A stretch of DNA of 44,912 bases from Cytophagales bacterium. GTDB taxonomy: Bacteria > Bacteroidota > Bacteroidia > Cytophagales > Cyclobacteriaceae. Below are positions 26,344-36,200 of the stretch, piece by piece. Every line of letters begins with the position of its first letter. Positions within the stretch are counted from its first letter, which is position 1. The stretch spans positions 1 through 44,912 of the forward strand of contig WGNT01000051.1 in the NCBI GenBank assembly GCA_016124425.1. The letters run 5' to 3'. Under the pieces are notes generated by a model. It was not told the DNA's origin. It searched no databases and worked only from the letters and a program-made list of their open reading frames with translations. The translations under genes were made by a program, and so were the position numbers.

Positions 26344-27669
26344 TTAGATCGTTAGAAGCCATTCCCTTATTTCCTTTTCATCCATATCGCGGAACAGTCC
26401 TTCGCGAAACTTCCGGTTATTCTTCAGGTTCTCTACACTGAGTTCAGTGTTAAAGGCATACCAAAATTGTGTGATTTTCTGATGGGCGCGAACCCCCTTC
26501 ATATACTCGCTGCGGTGGTTATACCCACGCTTTACCAGCCATTTCGTAGCCGGAAAACCCGCAGCATGACTGAAGACAACTGCCATATTTCTAGAACGGT
26601 TGTCACTGTCCACAAAATCGTGGGCATAGGCTTCAGAGATATTGTCAAAATTGGCGATAAAGACTAGCCTCCTTCCTCCGTCCAATTGCAGCCAACGGGC
26701 GGTATGGACGGTGGGGATATATGAAAAATAACCTACCAAAGTAATTAGTCTAAGAGAAAGACCAAGAAAGATACGCCGTATCAGCCCCTTTTTTAGCGGA
26801 GCAATGACAGTCATTTCATTAAGTACCGGATTTTTCTCCCGTTCGATGATTTCCCTAATCCAATCGTCCGAAACCGGCTCATTGGGTATGTGGGGGTTGT
26901 TTTCGTTTATCCTGAGCCACACAAAAAGCAGGGCCAAAATCAGGATAAACGCCGGAAATACCAATCCTATTCCACTCAGGATTGGACTGTTAATAAAAAA
27001 GGAAAGCAACAGACAAAGGATAGAAGCTGCCATCACAAGCAGAAAAATGCCCAAGGGTAATAGCATACGCAATTTATCCCGTTTAATTTCCTTAAGTCCT
27101 TCCGTCGCCCAAGCAAATGCGCCCTGATTACTGACAAAATCCTCGATGGTCTTTTTGATTTCCGAAGGGGACTGGGTTGCAAATGCCGGAACTGAGCGTT
27201 GTTTATCCAAAAACCCATAGACTTCAGATCGGATTTCCTGCTCCCGCCGTATATCTTCCGTGGGAATGAATTTAAATCCCGAGTAGAACGCTTGAAAAAC
27301 GGTATGTTCGTTGACAAAAGCCATCATGTCCTCCATGCTAGAAAGGCGCGAAGAACCGGGTTTGCTTAGCTCGAAGACAGCTTGCAAACGTAGGCCTAAG
27401 AAGTGGACCAGTTCTGATATATGTTGTTTTTTCCTTCCTACGTAGCTCGTCATTAAAAGAATCCGGGGAGGTAGGACCATACGTTCTGCATATTCCTGCG
27501 CTGGAAGCGTAAGCCAGCTGATAAAATACGTACTAGGCATGTTCGCCCTGTAATCTGCATGATTTACTTTCGCGTGCTGGTTAAATTCCGTTAATAACGC
27601 ATTCACCTGTCCCAGCTTTTCCTCCTCTACGACAACGGAAACCGTCAATCCTCTATGTATGGTAGACAT
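26344..27669 (-). CDS. Unrecognised membrane protein linked to DyP peroxidase
   Basis: A 441-residue protein I do not recognise. The N-terminal 190 residues are soluble and begin with a ferredoxin-like pattern (TVSVVVEEEKLGQVNALL). Two hydrophobic segments follow at about 200-222 and 233-252 (LPLGIFLLVMAASILCLLL and an ILILALLFVWLRI stretch). The C-terminal part has a second soluble region with ARWLQLDGGRRLVFIANFD and HDFVDSDNRSRNMAVVFSH, again with the look of a ferredoxin-fold or heme-peroxidase-related domain. No catalytic residues can be assigned. It is the first gene of the operon with DyP peroxidase (4-base gap) and the catalase-like gene, so it may anchor or supply substrate to them. 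The upstream 129 bases hold only an imperfect promoter match. Confidence 0.6.
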   Translation of the reverse strand: MSTIHRGLTVSVVVEEEKLGQVNALLTEFNQHAKVNHADYRANMPSTYFISWLTLPAQEYAERMVLPPRILLMTSYVGRKKQHISELVHFLGLRLQAVFELSKPGSSRLSSMEDMMAFVNEHTVFQAFYSGFKFIPTEDIRREQEIRSEVYGFLDKQRSVPAFATQSPSEIKKTIEDFVSNQGAFAWATEGLKEIKRDKLRMLLPLGIFLLVMAASILCLLLSFFINSPILSGIGLVFPAFILILALLFVWLRINENNPHIPNEPVSDDWIREIIEREKNPVLNEMTVIAPLKKGLIRRIFLGLSLRLITLVGYFSYIPTVHTARWLQLDGGRRLVFIANFDNISEAYAHDFVDSDNRSRNMAVVFSHAAGFPATKWLVKRGYNHRSEYMKGVRAHQKITQFWYAFNTELSVENLKNNRKFREGLFRDMDEKEIREWLLTI

Positions 27670-27798
27670 TGGAGTATAATCATTTTAGTATTCGACAATA
27701 TAAAAAATAAAACCTAGTAAAAAGCGGTTTTTTCAAAAAAATGAAATATTGTTGAAAAGTATCAACGGATACAAAATGTACGCAAACTGTAGGAAGTT

Positions 27799-28989
27799 TT
27801 AATTGCCGCTATAAAAGTCCCAAAAATAAAGACCATCTTTTTTTGCGGTCAACCTTTTCGCTAAATCGCGATAGGTTTGGTTGCGGTATTTTAGTGCACC
27901 GATATGCAGCGGCGTTTGAAGTTTACTCCCATCAAATTCACTGATTTGATCGTACTCCCAGGGCTTTTGCCCTGTCGCATAGGGCGTTAAAAAGGCAAGC
28001 GCTTCTTCAATACCCACACCCTCCGCGTTTTTTTGATCCCAAAGGTTTCTCCCCAAATGTTCGCAGGCTTTGGCAAAGGTCATCATGCCCATCAAATTCA
28101 TGGCACTGTAATCCCATGATTTCGTGCGTGCGAGTTCCAATGGTTGAGATCCATCCGCGGCAATCATCCGGTCTAGGATCAACGGTATTCCTACGGACGC
28201 GAGGCTATCTGCCAGCTCCAGCCGTCCCACATATATGGCGAGCGGCAACGTCTGCGCAAAATACCAGGTCGTATGGTTGTTGCCATGGACCGCTTCATCT
28301 TTACCATTGGAGCTGTTCACCAGCCAATCCAAATAGGCAGTCAGCCAGCTTTTCATGGCTTTATCGTCTTGATCCTTCCAATGTGCCGATGTGGAAAGCG
28401 CGATCAGCATATCCGGAAGTTCACCAAATCGACGGGTATCAATAATTCCGATTCCCCTTCCCTCCGTCCGACCTGGAATTCTCTGTGCAAAATTAAGGTT
28501 GGGATTCATTTTGGTCTCCGGATCAAGAAACCATGCCCGGATCAAGTGGACTGCATGAGCAGCAAATTGCTCATTGCCGGTAAAGAAATAGCCTTCAGCA
28601 AGTGCCGTCAATGCTACCATTAGCTTACCCAAGTCTTCTTTATCTTTATAATCGTAATACTCCGGATTTATTTCCCCGTCTCTACGAATATAAGGAAGCC
28701 CATCTGATTTCTCAGGATCAGGCCACCAATAGGGTCCCATGCTGGTATAATCATGTATATCCCCGCTTGGCGGCAGCTGCTTTTTGTGGATGAGGGAAAA
28801 AGGACCGCTATCCAAGTGCTTTTCCGCTACCATCCTTACCGATTCCAAATCAGCGGCCTCCATTAGAGGTTGAATGGATTTAATAACTTCCTCTTCCAAG
28901 ATAATAAAGTCCCCATGTTGGGTTTTCTGGGCAAAAAGAAAGGTTGGAATAGCAAATAGTAGTACGGAATGGTATAGGAAGCTTTTCAC
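27799..28989 (-). CDS. Alginate lyase-family protein
   Basis: A 396-residue secreted protein (signal peptide about 1-20, ending LFAQ) of the alginate lyase superfamily, an (alpha/alpha) toroid. The hallmark YTSMGPYWWPDP is at 81-92, followed by GEINPEYYDYKD, and NNHTTWYFAQ in the middle; these regions carry the asparagine, histidine and tyrosine residues used for beta-elimination in the fold. The substrate could be alginate or another uronate polymer. The start codon is GTG at 28989, directly in front of the signal peptide. It stands alone, 129 bases upstream of the peroxidase operon, and is not in a SusCD operon. Confidence 0.88.
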   Translation of the reverse strand: MKSFLYHSVLLFAIPTFLFAQKTQHGDFIILEEEVIKSIQPLMEAADLESVRMVAEKHLDSGPFSLIHKKQLPPSGDIHDYTSMGPYWWPDPEKSDGLPYIRRDGEINPEYYDYKDKEDLGKLMVALTALAEGYFFTGNEQFAAHAVHLIRAWFLDPETKMNPNLNFAQRIPGRTEGRGIGIIDTRRFGELPDMLIALSTSAHWKDQDDKAMKSWLTAYLDWLVNSSNGKDEAVHGNNHTTWYFAQTLPLAIYVGRLELADSLASVGIPLILDRMIAADGSQPLELARTKSWDYSAMNLMGMMTFAKACEHLGRNLWDQKNAEGVGIEEALAFLTPYATGQKPWEYDQISEFDGSKLQTPLHIGALKYRNQTYRDLAKRLTAKKDGLYFWDFYSGN

Positions 28990-29300
28990 GTATGCGTTAG
29001 GTTTATTTTCGTAGACATGTGTGTGGGATGGCAGACGTCATTTTTTATTTAAAACTAACAAAATTCATGGTCGATACGCATTGCGCCATGTAAAATTTAT
29101 CGGCGCGCCTCCCAAGATGCTTGCAATTCCGATCGTGACTGGCTCCCCCAATAAATTTGGTCACGTTGTGGCTGTCAAAAACAATCACAAACAGCGGAAA
29201 AAATTTCGCTCCCTTCAACTAATTCAGGTGATAATTTGCCAATTTTGGGCGACACAAACGCGCTTTCAGCGGAGGCTTAGATTTTAAAACCACTACAGAC
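28990..29300. other. Divergent intergenic region, lyase and beta-lactamase genes
   Basis: There are 311 bases with no gene. TAAATTTG at 29152-29159 matches the -7 element exactly on the plus strand, toward the beta-lactamase gene, but no TTG lies at the right distance upstream. If used it would give a leader of about 135 bases. I found no convincing promoter for the lyase gene. Confidence 0.4.
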
Positions 29301-30206
29301 ATGAAGACTGCTTTCTCTTTATCCCTAATCCTGCTATTACTAGGAAATCTTTCCGCAACTGGGCAGACCATCCTGGAATTGGGCGAAAAAATCGATCACA
29401 TTGTATCTGATAAGGACGCAATTGTTGGCATTTCCATTAGCGGTAATAACGGAAGGGACACCCTCTCCTTAAACGGGGGAAGGCGATTCCCCATGCAAAG
29501 TGTCTTTAAATTCCACATCGGCGTAGCGATGCTTTCGGCGATCGACCGGGGAACATTCGCTATAGACCAGAAAATTAAAATCAAGAAAAAGGAACTGCTG
29601 CCAGGCATCTATAGCCCAATTCGGGATGCCTATCCCAATGGCGTCACACTTACAATAGGTGAAATCTTGGACTATACGATCGCCCAAAGTGATAACGTAG
29701 GCTGCGATGTGCTATTAAAATTACTGGGAGGGCCTGAGGAAGTGGAAAGTTATTTTATACAAAATGGCTTTCAGGATATTTCTATAAAAATCAATGAAGA
29801 GGTGATGCAAAGCAATTGGGAGCTACAATTTCAGAACTGGACAACGCCTTTGGCTGCCACGCAGGTGTTGCACGAAGTTTACGAAAACAAACGACGTCTG
29901 CTTTCGCCAAGCAGCCACCGTTTTATCTGGGATACGATGCGCGGGACGTCAACCGGCGCAAAGCGGCTACGCGGCCTGCTGCCTGATGCTACCGTAGTTG
30001 CCCACAAAACAGGATGGTCCGGAATGAATGCCGATACAGGAGTCACCGCCGCTGTTAATAACATCGGTATTGTTTTCTTACCTGATGGCAGGCACTATAT
30101 TATCAGTGTATTTGTGACTGATTCCACTGAAGACTTGAATACGAACGAACGAATGATAGCCGAAATTTCAAAGGCTGCATGGGACCATTTTACTCAACAA
30201 AAATAA
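29301..30206 (+). CDS. Class A beta-lactamase (subclass A2-like)
   Basis: A 301-residue periplasmic serine beta-lactamase with a signal peptide (about 1-21, ending TGQ). All catalytic motifs are intact: S67-V-F-K70, S130-D-N132, the general-base glutamate (E166 or E167) in NEEVMQSNWELQFQNW, and K236-T-G. The NW..TP pattern after the omega loop resembles subclass A2 enzymes of Bacteroidota (CfxA/PER/CME type). It hydrolyses beta-lactam rings in the periplasm; the spectrum cannot be read from sequence. No mobile element, attC site or resistance neighbour is near, so it looks like a resident chromosomal gene. Confidence 0.92.
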   Translation: MKTAFSLSLILLLLGNLSATGQTILELGEKIDHIVSDKDAIVGISISGNNGRDTLSLNGGRRFPMQSVFKFHIGVAMLSAIDRGTFAIDQKIKIKKKELLPGIYSPIRDAYPNGVTLTIGEILDYTIAQSDNVGCDVLLKLLGGPEEVESYFIQNGFQDISIKINEEVMQSNWELQFQNWTTPLAATQVLHEVYENKRRLLSPSSHRFIWDTMRGTSTGAKRLRGLLPDATVVAHKTGWSGMNADTGVTAAVNNIGIVFLPDGRHYIISVFVTDSTEDLNTNERMIAEISKAAWDHFTQQK

Positions 30207-30582
30207 AAATTGGCCCTATAGAAATTTTCAATATTTTGTTGATAGAAACTCGTCCTTTTTCAAAAGCTAAGTGCTGATCTGCTTAAAATCGAAGATGAAT
30301 TGAAGTAAAATTATGTAGGCGGTAATACCTAATCAAATTAACTTTTTTATATTTAACATTAAAATATTTTAATATTTTAGATTCCAATACAGCCTATTTT
30401 CCCAAAACCTATTTTATTGAACGGCAAATGCCTGCATCCGGACAACACCGTGTTTGGCTGGAGGTTTAATTGCCGTTGCCTTACCCGCACGGCATTAATC
30501 TTCGGAGATCGTAATGCCAAATCCGCATTATGTTATCTGTTAGCTTGCCGATTAGAAGCAATTAACTTTTAAAACCCAAGTT
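30207..30582. other. Intergenic region upstream of AraC-type regulator
   Basis: There are 376 bases with no gene. It holds a perfect 16-base AT palindrome ATTAAAATATTTTAAT (30358-30373), an inverted repeat AACGGCAA (30420-30427)/TTGCCGTT (30470-30477), and a hairpin at 30491-30518 with GGCATTA/TAATGCC outer arms and ATCT-TCGG-AGAT at the tip. I found no exact -7 element. Confidence 0.55.
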
Positions 30583-31452
30583 ATGTATTGTGAGAAAATT
30601 AACGGACTACTGGATTTCCAATTAAAACACATCGCATACAGGCATTTTGATCATCGGTCATGCTATGCAAATGTCATAAGTCCCTTTTCTAGGATGTACT
30701 TGATTACCGAAGGAGTAGGCAAGCTTACCACAGGTACTGGAAAGGTTACCTTAGAACAGGGGCATATTTACCTTTTACCCAGCTTTACCCCCTGTACCTA
30801 CTTATTTGAGCCCGGGCTGAGCCACATTTACATTCATTTTATGGTCGGCATGAAGCATGACCTCAATTTTTTTTCTTTGTTCCAGACTAATCGCAAAGAG
30901 AAATCCTCCCCTTTTATCTGTAGCCTATTTGAGCGGCTATTAGCCATCAACCCGGGTCTTGAACTGCCTCATGATGATCCTAACATCTATCAAAAAAAGC
31001 CCTGGATCAACAAGCAAGTAACGTTCGATTCGCTGAAACATCACCTTGAAACAACCAGCATGATCGGTCAACTTCTCTGCAATTTTATAAACCCAGAGCC
31101 CTCTGTTCCAACGACCAAAGTGATGCGGTATAACTTACAACCTATTCTCAACCACATAGAAGACAACCTGCACAATGACATATCCGTCGATGAGCTAGCC
31201 ACGATGGCATGCTTTTCGAAAGACCATTTCACTCGCATTTTTAAATCCATTTTAGGCATGCCTCCCCATGAATTCCTGATTAGAAAAAGGATCGAGAAAG
31301 CGCAAGCGCTGCTACTTACTTCGGATCTTTCCCAGCTGCAAATTATGGAAGAAACAGGCATTCGGAACATGTCCTACTTTTCCCGCATGTTCAAAAAACA
31401 TACGGAAAAAACGCCCGCTGAATTTAGAAGACAGAGTTGGGAAGTCGAATAA
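30583..31452 (+). CDS. AraC-family transcriptional regulator
   Basis: A 289-residue cytoplasmic regulator. The N-terminal half is a cupin-like effector domain (YLITEGVGKLTTGTGKVTLEQGHIYLLPSF, residues about 38-67). The C-terminal part is a two-helix-turn-helix AraC domain: DISVDELATMACFSKDHFTRIFKSILG (about 197-225) and a second HTH with EETGIRNMSYFSRMFKKHTEKTPAEFRR. It probably binds a sugar. It converges with SusC/SusD pair 2 and is the best candidate to control it; a direct repeat with 21-base spacing upstream of that susC-like gene (36457-36483) has the geometry of an AraC-type operator. Confidence 0.92.
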   Translation: MYCEKINGLLDFQLKHIAYRHFDHRSCYANVISPFSRMYLITEGVGKLTTGTGKVTLEQGHIYLLPSFTPCTYLFEPGLSHIYIHFMVGMKHDLNFFSLFQTNRKEKSSPFICSLFERLLAINPGLELPHDDPNIYQKKPWINKQVTFDSLKHHLETTSMIGQLLCNFINPEPSVPTTKVMRYNLQPILNHIEDNLHNDISVDELATMACFSKDHFTRIFKSILGMPPHEFLIRKRIEKAQALLLTSDLSQLQIMEETGIRNMSYFSRMFKKHTEKTPAEFRRQSWEVE

Positions 31453-31665
31453 ATAGGGTGTTTCGACCAAGCCCTCTTTCGCTTTACCTATCTTTTTCCG
31501 ACGGAGGACAGGAAAACCTTTTGCTGCTGTTTATTGTAAGGTAAGTTCAAGAAGAAGTTGGGAACAGGCCTCCCGCATACCCGCATACTATATCATTCAA
31601 TATCTGCATTTTACCAGCATAGGCAAGTGTGGGACTGCCATCCATTCCTTGCTAAGGATATAAAA

Positions 31666-31700
31666 ACAAAGGCCAAGTCATCGCTGACTTGGCCTCTTTT
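31666..31700. terminator. Bidirectional intrinsic terminator
   Basis: GGCCAAGTCA (31671-31680), loop TCGC, TGACTTGGCC (31685-31694): a perfect 10-bp stem with an A-rich left side and CTCTTTT on the right. It lies between the convergent AraC-type and susD-like genes. Confidence 0.85.
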
Positions 31701-31721
31701 GTGAAATTATCTAATTGTTTA

Positions 31722-33263
31722 TCAATAACCGGGGTTTTGTTCTAAATTCGGGTTGATATCAATTTCTGACTGTGGAAACGGAAAGAGGTAATGCTTTGAA
31801 GGGTTAAATACCCGCTTGATATTGCTTCCGGGTTCTATAAGCGTGTTGATATAGGTTTCCGCTGTCCTCCATCTTCGTATATCCCGGTACCTCATTCCCT
31901 CGAAAGGAAATTCAACCCTTCTTTCGTTACGAATTCTCTCCCGCATTTGATCCTTTGTAAGGCCGGACGGTAAAGGTGGCATCTCTACTCCCGGCCTGGC
32001 TCGTATTTCATTGATGGCATCATACACAGCTGCAGTGGGGCCTTGTGCTTCATTGGTAGCCTCAGCGAAGTTTAGAAGCACTTCCGCATACCGGATTAGG
32101 ACCCAATCCTGCTCACTACGAGTGGCATAGTCGATCGGCAACATTTCGACGTTTCCTCCTTTTACCGGGGATAGCCCTGTCTGCGAGATACCATTCCATG
32201 CGAAGGACACTTCTTCACCTGACGCCTTAATCGCCTTGTCGGTAAATGCGCGGATATTCTCATGCAGCCTGGGATCTCTATTGAGCTTCCAATTTGTTGG
32301 ATCGTACAAGGGAGAGGATGTTATGGGTAATCCGTCTATGCATTCGAAGGCATCTCTCAATTCTTGTCTTGGATTCCATATTCCATGCCATAATATTCTT
32401 ATATCCTGCTCGCTTGAGTTGTCCGGATTCAGGTACTTGGTAGAAAACATGATCTCCGGATTGTTGTTCTGGCCTGAGGCAAGAAACATGGTTTTATAAT
32501 TGTCGAAGATACTGAATTTCCCTTCGTCCATCACCTGCTTTGCGGCGGCAGCAGCTCCCGTCCAATCGGACATGTTTAGCAACACCCTACTTTTTAATGC
32601 GAGGGCGGAACCCCTTACTGCGTGTCCTTTGGAGCTGTAGTCAGTGTTTGGAAGATTAGCTATAGCAAAGTCCAAATCCGCTAATATTTGCGTGTAAACC
32701 TGCTCCTTGGTACTTTTGGCTACGGTACCCTCTTCAATAGTAACGGGGGTGGTATAAAGGGGTACTCCTCCATAGAAATCCACCAAGTTAAAATAAAACA
32801 AGCCTCGTAAAAACTGAACTTCTGCTTTGTATATCGTCCTAGCGTCTTCAGGCATATCTACTCTGTCGATGTTAGCCAAAAAGAAATTACACGAACCAAC
32901 TCCCCTGTAGCACTGGGTATAAATGTTAGCCAGCAAGCCGCCAGAAACTGCTTCCATATTGCCCAAGGCAAAGGAACCTGTTGAACTTGCGCCCAAGCTT
33001 TGCGCTCCCTCGTTTGCATCGCCCGCCATAATATCCAGGGAATATACACCCTCCCAGTTAAACGTACTCACATTGAGTCTGGAATAAACTCCCGCCAACG
33101 CCATATCTGCGTCATTTCGTGTTTTCCAAAACGTTGGACTGGAGATCTGTGTAGTGGGATTTTTCTCAAGGAATTCCTCACAGGACATCAACAGGAAAGA
33201 AATGGCAAAGAGGAAGACATATGGACGCATTATGAATTTTCTGATTCTATTTTTCTGATTCAT
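31722..33263 (-). CDS. RagB/SusD-family nutrient-binding lipoprotein (pair 2)
   Basis: A 513-residue surface lipoprotein partner of the SusC-like protein upstream. The signal peptide ends with lipobox LMSC (Cys28), followed by EEFLEKNPTTQISS, a classic SusD start. TPR-like helices contain FLRGLFYFNLVDFYGGVPLY (about 150-170), and the C-terminal part has LIRYAEVLLNFAEATNEAQG, RNERRVEFPFEGMRYRDIRRW and the ending LEQNPGY. It starts at the ATG at 33263, 36 bases after the SusC-like stop, so the two are co-transcribed. The ligand is unknown. Confidence 0.94.
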   Translation of the reverse strand: MNQKNRIRKFIMRPYVFLFAISFLLMSCEEFLEKNPTTQISSPTFWKTRNDADMALAGVYSRLNVSTFNWEGVYSLDIMAGDANEGAQSLGASSTGSFALGNMEAVSGGLLANIYTQCYRGVGSCNFFLANIDRVDMPEDARTIYKAEVQFLRGLFYFNLVDFYGGVPLYTTPVTIEEGTVAKSTKEQVYTQILADLDFAIANLPNTDYSSKGHAVRGSALALKSRVLLNMSDWTGAAAAAKQVMDEGKFSIFDNYKTMFLASGQNNNPEIMFSTKYLNPDNSSEQDIRILWHGIWNPRQELRDAFECIDGLPITSSPLYDPTNWKLNRDPRLHENIRAFTDKAIKASGEEVSFAWNGISQTGLSPVKGGNVEMLPIDYATRSEQDWVLIRYAEVLLNFAEATNEAQGPTAAVYDAINEIRARPGVEMPPLPSGLTKDQMRERIRNERRVEFPFEGMRYRDIRRWRTAETYINTLIEPGSNIKRVFNPSKHYLFPFPQSEIDINPNLEQNPGY

Positions 33264-33299
33264 GGTGTTTCAAAATTTTTGGTTGGAAAAAGGCCTAGA

Positions 33300-36200
33300 T
33301 TATAGACGCACTTTGAGGCCCATGGTATAGGACGTTATTTGCGGATAGGCTTGAAACCAGTTGGTAGCCGCCCTTTCAGGATCAGAACCTGGCCATTTTG
33401 TGAAGGTCAGCAAATTATCACCGGATACATACACCCGGGCATTTTGCAATCCAATCCGCTGTGCCAACACCCTAGGAATATTATACCCAAGCGCCAGGTT
33501 CTTTAGCCTCAAATAAGAAGCATCCAACAGCCAATAGGAATTTCGGGTACCTGTAACCGGACCATATCCGGAGATATACATGGCGGGATGTGAGTTGGTA
33601 GACCCCTCGCCAGTCCACATGTTGTTTATAAAATCCACTGGAGGCGGTGATCCCTGAATGTAAGGAACCAAGCCCCACGATAAGCCCTGCGTACTTTGCT
33701 TCACGCCTTCTACACCTTGGAAGAACGCGTTGATATCAAAGTTTCTCCACGCTAGGTTTATGGTACTACCATAAATAAAATCAGGGAAGGCACCATCCAT
33801 TACTATACGGTCAGCGGCATTGATAACGCCGTCTTTATTTTGGTCGACGTATTTCAAGTCTCCGGGTTTAGGATTAAAGGGATGAACAGGTCCGTCATTA
33901 ATTTCCTGTTGATTCTGGAATATGCCGTCCCATTCCACCATAAAATGTGAATTGAATGGAAGTCCTTCCTGTATGGTGAAGTTACCGTATACCGGTGCTA
34001 AAATCCGTAATACTTCATTTTTGAAGGTTGAGAAGTTCACGCTGACGTTGTATGTCAGCTCTCCGATTTGCTTTGTGGACCCCAATTCTATCTCGTATCC
34101 CCGGTTTCTCATTTTACCATAATTTACCGTAGGCGAAGTCAAACCGATACTTGCAGGAATGGGGATATTAAACAGAATATCATCTGTCACTTTATCGAAC
34201 CAGTCAAACGTGACGTTTAATAATCCTTCCTTCACGCTTAGATCAAACCCAATATCTGCCATTGTAGTTGTTTCCCATCTAAGTCTTGGGTCTACCATCC
34301 GGTTCATAACAGCACCGGGGAATGCAGTTGAAAACGCATAAGAGGTAGTAGACAATACTTCCTGATAGGGGTATAAACCGATATTCTGATTGCCAAGTTG
34401 ACCCCATGACGCCCTGATTTTTAGGTTGTCCATCCAGGAGCTCTGCATCAGAAATGGTTCTTGAGATATTCTCCATCCTCCAGAAACCGATGGGAAAAAA
34501 CCCCATCTAGTATCCTCCGCAATTCTAGAGGTACCGTCATACCGGGCATTTGCTTCAAAAAGGTATTTTCCTTTAAAGCCATACATCGCACGCATAAACA
34601 GCGACTGAATAGCCCATTCACCAGAACTACCGCTGGCAGACTGATTGAGCGGGGCACCTGCATCCAGTTCCTTCAGTTCCTTTGTTGGAAAAAACACCCT
34701 CGATCCGCCTAAGGATCGATCCAGATTGTACTCTTGGTTATACCCAACTAAAACATTCACATCGTGATTCGCATTAAATTGCTTTTGATAATTCAAGGTG
34801 GAATAAAAGGTAGACAACATCTGAGTTTGCCATCTTTCTCTAACACCAAGTTGCCACGTGGAATTATTATGCGCGTAGGACCCATCTTTGAAAAAATAGT
34901 TATCCACCGGCACCTCATGGTTCTTATAGGCCATGCTATTGAAGTTAATGGCGCCTTTGGTAAACCAAGTCAGGTTCTTTAAGGGTTTTATCTCCGCATA
35001 GAGCTGTGGAAGCACATTGTAGCGAATATCCGTCTGCACTCCACTAACATTTTGGGCATCCGGGTTCCGAACAGTCCATTCCCCAATCGCTGAACTATAC
35101 CGGGCCACATACCCCTGATCTCCGTTGGGCAGCGTCATGGTTGGGGTATAGTTTGGAGCGGCTCCGTAGATAGCCAAAACCTGATAATCCACATCCCCAT
35201 TATCCCAATTACTCCGCTGAATATCCTGTTTAACAAACTGGATATCCCCTCCAATTTTAAACCAATCTTTAATTTGGGATTCGATTACTACCCTGGAGTT
35301 CACTTTTTGGAACTCATACAAACTTGTTATACCAGGTTGGTCAAAAAAGCCAAGCGATACGTTAAAAGTAGTCTTCTCATTTCCTCCTCCTATATTAATG
35401 GACTGGTTATGGGCGACTGCTGTTCGGAAGGAATGATCGATCCAATTAAAGTTTGGGTAGTTTACAGGGTCATTTGTATTATTCCTGAAAGCATCAATCT
35501 CCGCTTGAGTAAAATAAGGGGTCTGCCCAGAACGCTGACGGCCTTGGTTCCAATACATCATGTAATCCGCTGAGTTCGACAGCAGATTTGGCAGCCTTGT
35601 GGCTTCCTGCACTTGTATGTTGCTATGGATGTCAATAGTCATTTCACCCGCTTTGCCTTTCTTCGTGGTAATTAAGATAACACCGTTAGCTGCCCGCGCC
35701 CCATAAATGGCACTTGATGCGGCATCCTTTAATACGGAAATGGATTCCACATCGTTGGGATCCAAGGTGGTCATATCCCCGGCGATACCGTTGATCAATA
35801 CAAGTGGATCACTACCAGCCGCACTAAAGGTACCTAGTCCCCTGATACGCAAGGTATTGTTTTCACTTCCCGGTTTACCGGAATGCGATGAAACCTGCAG
35901 ACCCGCTACTTTTCCTTGTAGCAAATTGGCCACGTTGGTTCCCGGTCGTTTGATGATTTCGTCCGAAGCTAGGGTAGCAACGGAACCTGTAAGGTTTGCC
36001 TTTTTCTGCGTACCATATCCTACTACCACAACTTCATCGAGGCTTTTCAGGTCTTCTTCCAAAACAATATCGATCACACTTCTGTTACCTATTGCGACGC
36101 TTTGACTAACAAAACCGATAAATGAAAAGGATAATGTCGCGTTTTCCGGTGCAGTTAGCCGGTATGAACCGTCGCCGTCTGTCACAGTCCCTACGCTACT

